Source: Chitinophaga pendula (GTDB taxonomy: Bacteria; Bacteroidota; Bacteroidia; Chitinophagales; Chitinophagaceae). From it: a stretch of DNA of 64,000 nt. The stretch lies in contig NZ_CP077769.1 of NCBI RefSeq assembly GCF_020386615.1, positions 4,278,001 through 4,342,000 of the forward strand, written 5' to 3'. Of this stretch, positions 44,679-53,181 are shown one piece after another. The notes below the pieces were generated by a model. That model was given only the letters and a program-made list of their open reading frames with translations, did not search any database and was not told the DNA's origin. The translations under genes were made by a program, and so were the position numbers. The stretch's first letter is position 1. Each line of letters starts with the position of its first letter.

Positions 44679-45545
44679 TTAATTGAGGGTTTTATCTTTT
44701 TCTAATTTCCTCACGGTCAGGTTGAGCATGGCGTATGCTTGTTTCAGGGCGCTGGCGAGAGTAGCTTTTGTGATGATGCCGGTCAGGTCGATGCCGAGGT
44801 GCACGATGGTTTGTGCGATTTCGGGGCGGATGCCGCTGATGATGCATTCTGCACCCATCAGACGGGTAGCGGCGACAGTTTTGATGAGGTGTTGTGCTAC
44901 CAGGGAGTCTACGGCGGCGACGCCGGAGATGTCGAGGATGGCGATGGTGCTGCCGCTGTCCACTATTTGTTGGAGCAGGCTTTCCATGACGACCTGTGTC
45001 CTGGCGCTATCGAGTGTACCGATGATGGGGAGGGCCAGGATGCCATCCCATACGCGGATCACGGGTGTTGATATTTCGGATATTTCGTCTGTCTGGCGCA
45101 AGATTACTTCTTCTCTTCCTTTGATGAAGGTTTCGAAGGAGATGATGGCCAGGCTGTCCATGAGGCGATTGATGTTGTACATGGCATCGAACAGCAGGGC
45201 GTAATCATCTTTCACTTCTGCCTGCAATATGGAGATGATGGCGTCTTTGAGGCTGAATAGATAGATCCCTGTTTCTGCCGGTGAATACCCCTGCTGTGCG
45301 CGGGAGATAGAGATACCGGCGAGTATTTCCCTGACATCTTCGAGATCGTCGGAGTTGGTTTCTTTCAGGTTTTTGTCTGTGAGGGCTTTCAACAATGATT
45401 CGAGGAATTCATTGGATAGGTTTCGTAATTCATCATTGCTCATCAGGTCCTGGCGGAGTCCTTCGTTCATTAGCTGGTTGTTCATCCAGTATTCCAGTAC
45501 CTTCTTTTGTTTGCGTTGCAGTAGTTTCGCTATGTCGGTTGCCAT
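44679..45545 (-). CDS. rsbR: RsbR-like stressosome co-antagonist
   Basis: A 288-residue protein with an N-terminal all-helical RsbRD-type domain (about residues 1-150) and a C-terminal STAS domain with the phosphosite segment AILDISGVAAVDSLVAQHL. It would form the stressosome shell with RsbS. I chose MATDIAKLLQ at 45545 as start; an ATG at 45569 adds eight residues. It is the first gene of a six-gene minus-strand module running to 40839. Confidence 0.85.
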   Translation of the reverse strand: MATDIAKLLQRKQKKVLEYWMNNQLMNEGLRQDLMSNDELRNLSNEFLESLLKALTDKNLKETNSDDLEDVREILAGISISRAQQGYSPAETGIYLFSLKDAIISILQAEVKDDYALLFDAMYNINRLMDSLAIISFETFIKGREEVILRQTDEISEISTPVIRVWDGILALPIIGTLDSARTQVVMESLLQQIVDSGSTIAILDISGVAAVDSLVAQHLIKTVAATRLMGAECIISGIRPEIAQTIVHLGIDLTGIITKATLASALKQAYAMLNLTVRKLEKDKTLN

Positions 45546-45841
45546 TAATAAGAAAGATTTAGGAGACATATATTAATAATCTAGCCAACGATTTATAACT
45601 TCTGGTGTGCTTATATGGTAAATCTTGTGGAATTCAGTCTACAACGTGGTTACCTGTGATAAAAACTATTTTAATTCCTTTGTTCAGCGGTGCAATTATG
45701 TCTAAGAACTGTAGAAATCCTGTTTACTTTATTGCCCAGAATGCGGAAAATGTGGCATGACGATTCCTGCGCATCCACATAACATCTTTGTGTGAGACGC
45801 GATGGGGCGGCTGACAGCTATTGTTTGATGTGTCTTCCTAT

Positions 45842-46234
45842 CTATGCGGACAAAGCCTGTACCAGACCGTTGGTGTCTTCGAGGAGGCGATATTTTATGA
45901 TCAGGCCCTCGTGTATGGTGATCTCTGTAAAGAACAGAGAGGTGTATACGCGGTCGGTCCGTAACATGCGGGTGACGAAGCGGCCGGCGGTAAGGTTGGT
46001 ATTACCCTGTGTGAAGGAGTGGAATATTTCTCCGGCTACGGGTTCTGTTTCCTGCCATAGTAAGGCAAAGAATTCCGCGATCTCCTTTTTGGAGGAGCGA
46101 GTACCTACCCATGGGGCCAGGGTTTCGTCGCCTGGTATATGCCAATCCAGGGTTGTTGCGAAGCAGTCTAATATGGTATTTAAGTCTCTTTGGGCCAATG
46201 CCTGAAAATAGCGATCGAATATGTGTTGTGTCAT
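45842..46234 (-). CDS. SnoaL-like/NTF2-fold protein
   Basis: A 130-residue SnoaL-like protein: FDRYFQALAQRDLNTILDCFATTLDWHIPG is the usual NTF2-fold start. Members are small hydrolases, isomerases or binding proteins with variable substrates. It stands alone between the stressosome module and a hypothetical gene. No neighbour suggests a pathway. Confidence 0.8.
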   Translation of the reverse strand: MTQHIFDRYFQALAQRDLNTILDCFATTLDWHIPGDETLAPWVGTRSSKKEIAEFFALLWQETEPVAGEIFHSFTQGNTNLTAGRFVTRMLRTDRVYTSLFFTEITIHEGLIIKYRLLEDTNGLVQALSA

Positions 46235-46323
46235 AGTTGTTTATTTATGACACAAAGATGGGGTGATGGGGAGCATGTATTGTTATCCCCGTACGCCAAA
46301 TCGTTATCTTCCTATGCCAACGT

Positions 46324-47175
46324 TCATTCTTTTAGTATCTCTCTATGCGGCAGCAGCGAGTGTGGGTATGTTTGTGGGTGTAGGTATGTTTGCGGGTATG
46401 TTCGTAGGTGTGGGTATGTTTGTATGCGGCGGTTGCGTCTGCCGGGGTGGACGGTGAGGCTGTTCCGTACAATCTTTTTGACGGTGACGGGTTTTCTTCT
46501 GGCTGTTTTGCGGGCGGGGGTGGTGGGTTGTTGCCTGTTGAAGGCGACGATATCTGCGGCGATGCTTAGCCTGTCTTCGCGAGGTATTTCATTTTTATAG
46601 TCCTGTACTTGTAGTACGAGTATGCATGTGCCAGGGCCGGGGATATCGGCATGGAGGGTCAATCCTGTGAACGCGGCATGGAGGTCGATGCGTTGGGATA
46701 TGGAGCGGGTGGCGATGACTTTGCGATTGATAAAGTCGATGCGGGCGGCGACGAGTTTAACATGCAGGTGGGTGGTATGTTGCGGGCGCAATATTGTTTG
46801 TGCGGGTATGTGTATTTCTCCCGGCCCTTTATATATGGGTGGTAGCCGGAAGAATTTATCCAGTGTGGCATGTTTATTAAACCGGAATCCTTCTATGCTA
46901 TCCGGGTCTTTGGTACTGCCGGTGTGGACGAGTGTTTTTGTGAGGCGGTTGACCATGGTACCTTCATAGCAGACATCCAGCTGCGGGATGAATGCGCTGC
47001 GAATGAGGCGACCTTTTGTGCTGGCGGTACCGAAGTGTTGGGCGGCTTTACGGGTGGCCGGGGTTTGCCGGACGCCATCTACGTTGCGTCGCAGGAAGTA
47101 TACACCGTTGCGATAGTATCCGACGAGGTTTCCCAGTTTACCCGTAAAAGTTATTGGCCCGGTTTGTCTGGCCAT
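46324..47175 (-). CDS. Hypothetical protein with C-terminal Tyr-Pro repeats
   Basis: A 283-residue protein from the ATG at 47175 (MARQTGPITFTGKLGNLVGY). The start with GPITFTGKLGNLVGYYRNG resembles hypothetical proteins common in Bacteroidota genomes, but I know no function. The middle is beta-rich, then a basic linker (ARKTARRKPVTVKKIVR) leads to Tyr-Pro-rich repeats (TYPHLRTYPQTYLHPQTYPH) encoded by a tandem DNA repeat. There is no signal peptide. An ATG at 47241 would add 22 residues without similarity. Confidence 0.6.
   Translation of the reverse strand: MARQTGPITFTGKLGNLVGYYRNGVYFLRRNVDGVRQTPATRKAAQHFGTASTKGRLIRSAFIPQLDVCYEGTMVNRLTKTLVHTGSTKDPDSIEGFRFNKHATLDKFFRLPPIYKGPGEIHIPAQTILRPQHTTHLHVKLVAARIDFINRKVIATRSISQRIDLHAAFTGLTLHADIPGPGTCILVLQVQDYKNEIPREDRLSIAADIVAFNRQQPTTPARKTARRKPVTVKKIVRNSLTVHPGRRNRRIQTYPHLRTYPQTYLHPQTYPHSLLPHREILKE
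46365..46424. repeat. Two tandem 30-bp units in a coding region
   Basis: Two imperfect 30-bp units (46365-46394 and 46395-46424), each containing two GGTATGTT elements, lie in the 3-prime part of the hypothetical gene and encode its Tyr-Pro repeats. The unit length keeps the frame, so copy number can change without breaking the gene. Confidence 0.75.
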
Positions 47176-47408
47176 TGGATGTGTTTTCCTGGAAGTTACA
47201 GCAAAGGGATGAATGTTATTATAAGTATCGAAAATATTCAACGGTGCTTTTACTCTCCTTAGATATTTGCTAATATGGCTTCGACCGTTGTTATGAAATT
47301 TCGAACAGGCGGTTCTTTTGCCGGTATGGGCAGTAGTTGGCAGCAGGCGTCATGCAGGCTAGGAGAAGGCCGCTTTAGCTACAGGATATGTGGACCCAAT
47401 ATGGGTAT

Positions 47409-47672
47409 TTATTGCAGTAGCTGTGGGTTGTCTATATTCACCGGGGGTCCGTTGGGGTAGCTAACGATACTTTCGAATGCTTTGCCGAAGTACAGTGCAT
47501 AGCTTGCTTTTTCGATGTATCCGAGATGGGGTGTGCAGATGACGTTGGGCATGTTGCACCATGCGACGTTGGTGTCGCGCGATATTATGGTTTCGTGTGC
47601 AGCTAACAGTTGGAAGCAGTCGAGTTTTTCAATGACATGCTGGTAGTTGTCTAATATGGCAATTACTTGCAA
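47409..47672 (-). pseudogene. D-2-hydroxyacid dehydrogenase with large internal deletion
   Basis: The 87 residues join two separate ends of a D-2-hydroxyacid dehydrogenase. The beginning (IAILDNYQHVIEKLDCFQLL) is the usual N-terminus, and the end (NVICTPHLGYIEKASYALYFGKAF then VNIDNPQLL) is the C-terminal catalytic region with its His. About 230 residues between them, including the NAD-binding domain, are missing. The junction is near RDTN/VAWC. The reading frame stayed open by chance. Non-functional as an enzyme. Confidence 0.78.
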
Positions 47673-47781
47673 ATCAATATTTGGAATGTCCGATTTTTAC
47701 TATATGGGGGATTTTCTTCCTGGTAGCTTTGTGGCGTTAGTGCATATTTAATGCATAATTCGCAAAACCAAAATCGTATCT

Positions 47782-49137
47782 ATGATGCACCATTTTACCC
47801 CTGTAAAGAGGCCGGTCTTTCTGGCGGCCCGAAAATTATGTCCTCTCGTGCTGGCTGTTGTGCTGACATTATCGTGTTCGAAGAATCATATAATAGGGCC
47901 AGCGGCAAAGCCTGTTCCTACCTTTACGGACAGGGCTACTGCGAAAGCGTATGTTAATGATGTATTGAACCGGTATGCAAAAGTTATTGCTTCATTAAGC
48001 CGGAGCAAAAGTGTGCGGGCTGCTGTTGAGGCTGCGGTAGCGAAGAAATTTGACGGAGATTACAATGTATTGATCAAGGATCTGCCGGCGCTTTTATCAG
48101 GAAATACGGGTAGTTTTTATTTGCAGAGAAGCGGGTCTGGTCCTGAGGTACCTGAGCCCGGAGGCGGTGGTCTGCCTTCTCCGGTGGATCTTAACGCGTT
48201 GGCTGATCTGTTGCAGCAGCCGGTGGTAGTAAATGCGGACACGTTGTATCCTCAGATCTATATACCATTTTTCGGTGACGAAGCGGTTGTGGTTGATGAG
48301 TATGATCCATGTGCGAATGCCGCTGTTCCTACTCCGGTTCCTGTGGAGCCGCTTCCTTACCCGGTAGTTGTGCCCTTTGACGGGGATGAAACTATGAGTA
48401 ATGATGTATTCAGCGGTTATACGTATGATGCCAACGGCAACCAGACTGTTTGCGGTAATATATCGGAATGTTTTGCGCAAAGGAACCGGGTGTGGGCGGT
48501 TACGTTCAATGAGCGTGTTGATGCCACGGGCAGGATCCCTTCCCTGCCTAATATTCCTACTCCTACGACAGCGCCTAATAATCCGGATGTCTATTTTCCT
48601 AATATGACGGTGAAGGTGCATAAGGAAAGCTGGATAAAGGGCGGCAGTGAGATTGCTGTAGGGTGGTATCTGAGCTGGTTTACGGGATATAATCCGGCGA
48701 CTGGTAGTAAACAGCTCACGCTTTATCAGCAGCTGGGTAATCCTCAGGAGGTGGCGTTCTTTTCCAGGAAGCAGGTGCAGAAACAGACACCCCAGTATAT
48801 CAATACTACTTTTGCTACGCTATCTACCTGGTGGTCCTGGGATCATCATCCTTATGCATCGGATGGGGATTATATGTATCTCATCATCTATGAGTTGGAC
48901 AATGGTTTCTGGGAAGGTTTTGCGAGTTCCCTGGGTCTTGCCACTAATAATGAAAAGGAGCAGCTTTATTCGGCCAGTGGCAACTTCCTGGAGAATATCA
49001 AGTATCCATCCAATGAAGGTTCCTTTATCACGGTACCTATTAAGATCATTCCTAAAAACACTTTTGTTTCCGGTGTCAATACGTCGAATTTCGGTACTGA
49101 TAATGGGGCGATAAAATTCCAGACGGCGCATCGATAA
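47782..49137 (+). CDS. Putative lipoprotein, unknown function
   Basis: A 451-residue protein with a lipoprotein signal (LAVVLTLSCSK, lipid attached at the Cys near residue 32). A Gly/Pro-rich part (VPEPGGGGLPSPVD) follows, and later the segment DPCANAAVPTPVPVEPLPYP. The C-terminal half is rich in aromatic residues (WWSWDHHPYASDGDYMYLIIYELDNGFWEG) and may be a beta-rich surface domain. I recognise no family. It is a single-gene unit with its own terminator. Confidence 0.65.
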   Translation: MMHHFTPVKRPVFLAARKLCPLVLAVVLTLSCSKNHIIGPAAKPVPTFTDRATAKAYVNDVLNRYAKVIASLSRSKSVRAAVEAAVAKKFDGDYNVLIKDLPALLSGNTGSFYLQRSGSGPEVPEPGGGGLPSPVDLNALADLLQQPVVVNADTLYPQIYIPFFGDEAVVVDEYDPCANAAVPTPVPVEPLPYPVVVPFDGDETMSNDVFSGYTYDANGNQTVCGNISECFAQRNRVWAVTFNERVDATGRIPSLPNIPTPTTAPNNPDVYFPNMTVKVHKESWIKGGSEIAVGWYLSWFTGYNPATGSKQLTLYQQLGNPQEVAFFSRKQVQKQTPQYINTTFATLSTWWSWDHHPYASDGDYMYLIIYELDNGFWEGFASSLGLATNNEKEQLYSASGNFLENIKYPSNEGSFITVPIKIIPKNTFVSGVNTSNFGTDNGAIKFQTAHR

Positions 49138-49199
49138 ATTGGTCTTCTGCGTGAAGGAATAGTGTGGATATGTTTGATATGGATATGTTTGATATGGCG

Positions 49200-49245
49200 C
49201 AAAGAGGCGACCTCAAAGATATTTTGGGGTCGCCTCTTTGTTTTT
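49200..49245 (+). terminator. Intrinsic terminator after the lipoprotein gene
   Basis: CAAAGAGGCGACC (49200-49212) pairs with GGTCGCCTCTTTG (49228-49240) and is followed by TTTTT. It ends the plus-strand lipoprotein gene just before the convergent solute-binding protein gene. A direct repeat of GGATATGTTTGATAT (49165-49179 and 49180-49194) lies just before it. Confidence 0.88.
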
Positions 49246-49247
49246 AT

Positions 49248-50159
49248 TCAGGTGGTGATGAAACCATATTTTTTGAAGATGGCCTTTGCGGTGGGGCTGA
49301 CGAGGAACTGCATGAAGTCGGCTGCTGCTTTTTTGTGCGGGGCATTTTTCAGGAGCGCTGCTACTGCTTTGGCCTCGATATTTTCCGCAGCTGGTATTTC
49401 TATCATGTCGACCGGGTGGCCGATGGATTGTTGGTATTGTGCTTCTGTGTACCATACGGGCGCGACATCTGACTGGCCGTAGAGGATGCGCATGGGTGAC
49501 TGGCGATGGTGTATGTAGGTGAGATAGGTGGTGCTATCGGCTACTTTGGTTTGCATGACGGTGTTGCGGAGGTGTTGTCCACCTGCTTTTATGTATGCTT
49601 CTTCTATCCGTTTGCCGATGCCTTCCCATTCGGGATTGGGCATGCTGATTTTGACGCCGGCGGTGGCGAGGTCGGTTAGTTTTTGGATATTTTTCGGGTT
49701 GCCTTTGGGAACGAGGAGTGCGAGGCGGTTTTTGGCGTAGACGGTTGTTTGGCTGAACCACTCTGGTGTTTGTGCGATGCGACCTTCTCCGGCGGTGTAT
49801 ATATCGGGTTTGAGGTCGATGCGCATGTTGCCGATGGTGAGGGCGCCCCCTGCAATTTGTTTAGCGAGGATACCCGGGGGCAGCGTTTCTACGAACACTT
49901 TTTTGTAAGCCGGGTATGTTTGTTTGAAGGCAGCGATCAGTTCGTCGATGACCATGAACTGGTTGCCACCGAAAAAGATGACGAGATCTGGATTGTTGAT
50001 ATCTCCGAATAGGTCGGGTATGTTGTCTACTCCGGGAACGGTGAAGTGGACGGCACTTTCGGGCGGTTTGTTCCAGGGAGGGTCGAAGTGATGTTGTTGG
50101 CCGTATGTGGTGGTGGCGGTGATGATACAGAGTGGTATGCTGAGGAATATCTTTTTCAT
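49248..50159 (-). CDS. Periplasmic solute-binding protein
   Basis: A 303-residue protein with a signal peptide (ending near TTTYGQQH) and the two-lobed binding-protein pattern of the ModA/extracellular anion group: VIFFGGNQFMVIDELIAAFKQTYP, LALLVPKGNPKNIQKLTDLA, then ADFMQFLVSPTAKAIFKKYGF. It could bind molybdate, sulfate or another small anion. No transporter genes are next to it, but DsrE and cytochrome genes follow in the same direction, so a sulfur-related role is plausible. Confidence 0.75.
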   Translation of the reverse strand: MKKIFLSIPLCIITATTTYGQQHHFDPPWNKPPESAVHFTVPGVDNIPDLFGDINNPDLVIFFGGNQFMVIDELIAAFKQTYPAYKKVFVETLPPGILAKQIAGGALTIGNMRIDLKPDIYTAGEGRIAQTPEWFSQTTVYAKNRLALLVPKGNPKNIQKLTDLATAGVKISMPNPEWEGIGKRIEEAYIKAGGQHLRNTVMQTKVADSTTYLTYIHHRQSPMRILYGQSDVAPVWYTEAQYQQSIGHPVDMIEIPAAENIEAKAVAALLKNAPHKKAAADFMQFLVSPTAKAIFKKYGFITT

Positions 50160-50174
50160 GGAGGTCTTTTTTAA

Positions 50175-50630
50175 TTACGGGTGAATGGTGGCCCAACCCT
50201 GGTGGGCGCGGATGATGATTTCTCCGTTACCGCTGGGGACGAATGAGATGAAAGGCCACAAGGCTGTTTTGTTAATATTTCTTTCGCGCAAGGTGTTTTC
50301 GCACTGGGCGAGGATGACGCCTTTTTGTTGTAGTGGCAGGAGGAGTGTATCGTAGGCGCTGGTATTTTTGAATGCCTCTACGCCATCGCCGAATACGACC
50401 AATTCTACCTGGAGGCGGCCTTTGAGGCGTGGGTCTTCGAGGGCATTTTTGATATTGCGGAGGGTGCCTCTGATCTTTTTATCATCGGCGTTGTTGAGGA
50501 TATACAATGCTTTGTATTCCTTTAAGGTGGCGGCGGCTCCGTGGAAGGATTGCGGGGAGGTCTTTTGCTGGGCGTATGCGCCGGTGAGTGCGGCGGTAGC
50601 CAGTGCGAGTATCATTGCTGTTCTCTTCAT
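50175..50630 (-). CDS. Secreted DsrE-family protein
   Basis: A 151-residue protein starting MKRTAMILALATAALTGAYA, a signal peptide, followed by a DsrE-like domain (YKALYILNNADDKKIRGTLRNIKNAL, VELVVFGDGVEAF, GVILAQCENTLRER). The Cys in this last segment is at the position of the DsrE-family persulfide Cys. Such proteins bind or relay sulfur. An ATG at 50651 would only add residues before the signal peptide. It lies between a c-type cytochrome and a solute-binding protein. Confidence 0.8.
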   Translation of the reverse strand: MKRTAMILALATAALTGAYAQQKTSPQSFHGAAATLKEYKALYILNNADDKKIRGTLRNIKNALEDPRLKGRLQVELVVFGDGVEAFKNTSAYDTLLLPLQQKGVILAQCENTLRERNINKTALWPFISFVPSGNGEIIIRAHQGWATIHP

Positions 50631-50656
50631 ATATGGTGGTTTTTGACACATTTTCT

Positions 50657-51664
50657 TTACCTGGTTTTACGGGCGTATATCAGTGGTTGATAGGGACCGT
50701 ATTTATGTTGTTGTTCGCTGTATTCGTCTGCATAAGGGCCGAAGGGGGCGTCGTATGATTTTTTGCCCAGGTCGGGCCAGTCGTTGTGCTGGTCGAGATG
50801 CGGGCGGTATTGTGAGTTGACGAATGCGGCTACGTCCCAGGCATCTTCAATGCTTAGTGAAGGTTGTGAGTGAGCAGCCTGGTTGTAGGGCATGTTGTTG
50901 TATACAAAGCTGGCGAATTTGGTGAGGCGATAGAGGCCTGCGCCATCGTTGTAGCTATGTTCGCCCCATAGTGGCGGGTATGTATATTCATTATTGTCTG
51001 CGGCGAGCACGCCTTGTCCCTGATCGCCGTGGCAGGATTGGCAGTTGTTGCGATAGACGATCTGTCCTTGAACGGGATCGGCGGCTCTGGGGAGGAATGG
51101 CAGCCGAGGTAGTCCGGCGCCATAAGGTTTACGGCCTTTGGGTACGGTGATGCCGAGCCAGCTGATATAGGCCTGTATGGCTTTCATTTCGCGGCAGCTG
51201 GTATCCATCGCGCTACCGTTGAGGCTGCGTTGCAGGCAGTCGTTGATGCGGTCGTAGATATCCTGCATGTTTCCGGAGCGACTTCTCATTTGCGGGTAGG
51301 TAGCATATACCGCGCCATAGTTGTTGCCCCAGGGGCGAGTGCCGGCATCGAGGTGACAGTTCTGGCAGTTCATGCCATTGGTGATGCGGGCGACGGTGCC
51401 TTTCGGGCCGAGATAGACGGCGGTGTGGGCGATGAGTTGCTGGCCGTAGATGACGAGGTCTCTCTGTGCACCTTTGAGTGCGACATCGCAATACAGGCTT
51501 GGCGCTTGCCAGGTGCTGTCGGCGGCTTCTGTGGCCAGGTAGGTTTCAAATTTCTTTTTTTGTTCTTTCCTTTTCTGCAGGCTTCCATGTACTTCACTGC
51601 CGATAACGATGGAAACGACGAGGAATAACAGGATGGCGAATATGTTGGACTTCACACTTTTCAT
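50657..51664 (-). CDS. Diheme cytochrome c, TsdA-like
   Basis: A 335-residue exported protein with an N-terminal signal or anchor helix and two heme motifs, Cys100-x2-Cys103-His104 (NCQNCHLDAG) and Cys208-x2-Cys211-His212 (NCQSCHGDQG). The first motif followed by LDAG and the segment IYDRINDCLQRSLNGSAMD resemble thiosulfate dehydrogenase (TsdA)-type cytochromes. With the DsrE gene downstream, this suggests thiosulfate or tetrathionate redox chemistry in the periplasm. The enzyme identity is not proven from sequence alone. Confidence 0.75.
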   Translation of the reverse strand: MKSVKSNIFAILLFLVVSIVIGSEVHGSLQKRKEQKKKFETYLATEAADSTWQAPSLYCDVALKGAQRDLVIYGQQLIAHTAVYLGPKGTVARITNGMNCQNCHLDAGTRPWGNNYGAVYATYPQMRSRSGNMQDIYDRINDCLQRSLNGSAMDTSCREMKAIQAYISWLGITVPKGRKPYGAGLPRLPFLPRAADPVQGQIVYRNNCQSCHGDQGQGVLAADNNEYTYPPLWGEHSYNDGAGLYRLTKFASFVYNNMPYNQAAHSQPSLSIEDAWDVAAFVNSQYRPHLDQHNDWPDLGKKSYDAPFGPYADEYSEQQHKYGPYQPLIYARKTR

Positions 51665-51797
51665 AACTCTTTTTGCACATCAAAAGTAGGCTGGCGGTAT
51701 GAAAGCACCCCATCACGACTGTTTATGCGCAATAACCAATTGTAATATCAACATCCACGCAATATAACAGTAATCCCTATACGCCCATAGCGAAAGA

Positions 51798-51832
51798 GGT
51801 CCGGTAGCGGACCTTTTGTCCGGAACCGGACA
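51798..51832. promoter_or_regulatory. Two palindromic activator sites upstream of the efflux operon
   Basis: GGTCCGGTAGCGGACC (51798-51813) and TGTCCGGAACCGGACA (51817-51832) are both perfect inverted repeats in their arms and share the form GTCCG-N4-CGGAC. Their centres are 19 bp apart and lie 60-90 bp before a sigma-54-like promoter. They are good candidates for enhancer sites of the NtrC-type regulator at 57861. Confidence 0.65.
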
Positions 51833-51882
51833 GTTTTTCAGTTCAGAAAATACATAACAATTTCATTATCAATAAGATATGT

Positions 51883-51899
51883 TTGGCATTTCCCTTGGA
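51883..51899 (+). promoter_or_regulatory. Putative sigma-54 promoter of the efflux operon
   Basis: TTGGCATTTCCCTTGGA matches the -24/-12 pattern (TTGGCA then TTG-x-A) with GG-N10-spacing; the -12 element reads GG rather than GC. It is 26 bp upstream of the adaptor start. The operon includes a sigma-54-type response regulator downstream, which supports the call. Confidence 0.55.
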
Positions 51900-51925
51900 A
51901 AGGGGAATGACAATAAAATCTTTCC

Positions 51926-53176
51926 ATGGATACATTGATCGAGCCGGCGGTTCGTTTACAAAAAAAGAGGAAGCTGATACGTTTAGCGGTGATGGTGGTG
52001 ATGGTGCTGGTAGCTATCATATTGCTGTTACGTTTTTTCTTGTCGCCCAGTGTGCACCGGGGAGATATACGGGTGGCGGTGGTGGAGACGGGCAATATAG
52101 AAAACACGCTGCCGGCGGGTGGGGAGGTATTGCCGGAGTTTGAGGAGGTGATTACGAGTCCGATCAATGCGGCGGTGCAGCAGGTGTTGCTGGATGCGGG
52201 CAGTACGGTGAGCAGTGGTCAATCGATATTGACGTTGGACAAGCGTATGGCGGAGGCGGAGTATGCGAAGCAGCGGATACAGTTGGAGTCTAAGCAGGCT
52301 GCTATTAAGAAGTTGAAGGTAGCGCTTGACAAGAGTTTTTATGACATACAATCCAGCAACCAGGTGAAGCAGTTGCGTATCAGCAGTCTGGAGACGGAGG
52401 TAGACAATGCGCAGCATTTGTTCAAGGCAGGCGGGGGTACGCGAGCGGATATAGAGAAGGCGGAGTTGGAGTTGCAGGTAGCGCGGTTGGAGAAGCAGCA
52501 GTTGGAGAATGAGATCAAGAGTAAGCAGCAGTCTATGCAGATAGAGATGCGGGAGGCGGAGCTGGCGGCGGCGGTGCAGGAGAACGACTTGCAGGAGTTG
52601 GGGCGTAAGCTGAAGTTGGCCAGTATTGCTGCGAGCCGTGCGGGTGTGGTAACCTGGGCGAACCGTAATATAGGAGCGAATGTACGGGAGGGGGATGCGT
52701 TGGTGCGGATAGCGGATCTGCGCAGTTTCAAGGTACAGGGGACGATAGCGGATCAGTACCTGGGTCAGTTGCGTAACGGGATGTCTGCGATTATCCGTGT
52801 GAGTGAGACGATGACGATACGCGGTACGGTGGTGAATATACAGCCGGCGATACAGAATGGGATCGTGACGTTTGATCTGCAGCTGGATGTGCAGCAGCAG
52901 CAACAGTTGCGGCCGCATATGAAGGTAGATGTGTTCCTGGTGACGGCAGCCAAGCAGGGGATATTGCGGGTAGCGAACGGGCCTACTTTCAAGGGACCTG
53001 CGAGCCAGGATGTGTTTGTGTTGCGGCAAGGGAAGGCGGAGCGGCACCGGATACAGACGGGGTTGAGCAATTTTGATTATGTGGAAGTGAGTGCGCCGTT
53101 ACGGGCGGGGGATAGTGTGATCATTTCGGATATGAGTGCTTTTAAACACGCGAACGTACTGTCTATTATCAACTGA
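51926..53176 (+). CDS. Periplasmic adaptor (HlyD/MacA-type) of ABC efflux system
   Basis: A 416-residue membrane-fusion protein. An N-terminal membrane anchor (about residues 20-45) is followed by a biotinyl-lipoyl-like half (AAVQQVLLDAGSTVSSGQSILTLD), a long coiled-coil hairpin rich in Glu/Gln/Lys (about 108-230), the second lipoyl half (AGVVTWANRNIGANVREGDALVRIADL) and beta-barrel domains. It would link the inner-membrane permeases to the TolC protein encoded 6 bp downstream. First gene of the operon. Confidence 0.9.
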   Translation: MDTLIEPAVRLQKKRKLIRLAVMVVMVLVAIILLLRFFLSPSVHRGDIRVAVVETGNIENTLPAGGEVLPEFEEVITSPINAAVQQVLLDAGSTVSSGQSILTLDKRMAEAEYAKQRIQLESKQAAIKKLKVALDKSFYDIQSSNQVKQLRISSLETEVDNAQHLFKAGGGTRADIEKAELELQVARLEKQQLENEIKSKQQSMQIEMREAELAAAVQENDLQELGRKLKLASIAASRAGVVTWANRNIGANVREGDALVRIADLRSFKVQGTIADQYLGQLRNGMSAIIRVSETMTIRGTVVNIQPAIQNGIVTFDLQLDVQQQQQLRPHMKVDVFLVTAAKQGILRVANGPTFKGPASQDVFVLRQGKAERHRIQTGLSNFDYVEVSAPLRAGDSVIISDMSAFKHANVLSIIN

Positions 53177-53181
53177 TTGTC

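Noticed and set aside
47275..47460. 61-codon plus-strand frame
   Set aside because: Overlaps dehydrogenase pseudogene debris and shows no leader, signal or family pattern.
52028..53047. 339-codon open frame on the minus strand
   Set aside because: Antisense shadow of the efflux adaptor gene; its composition (many Arg, Leu and His) is typical of a wrong frame.
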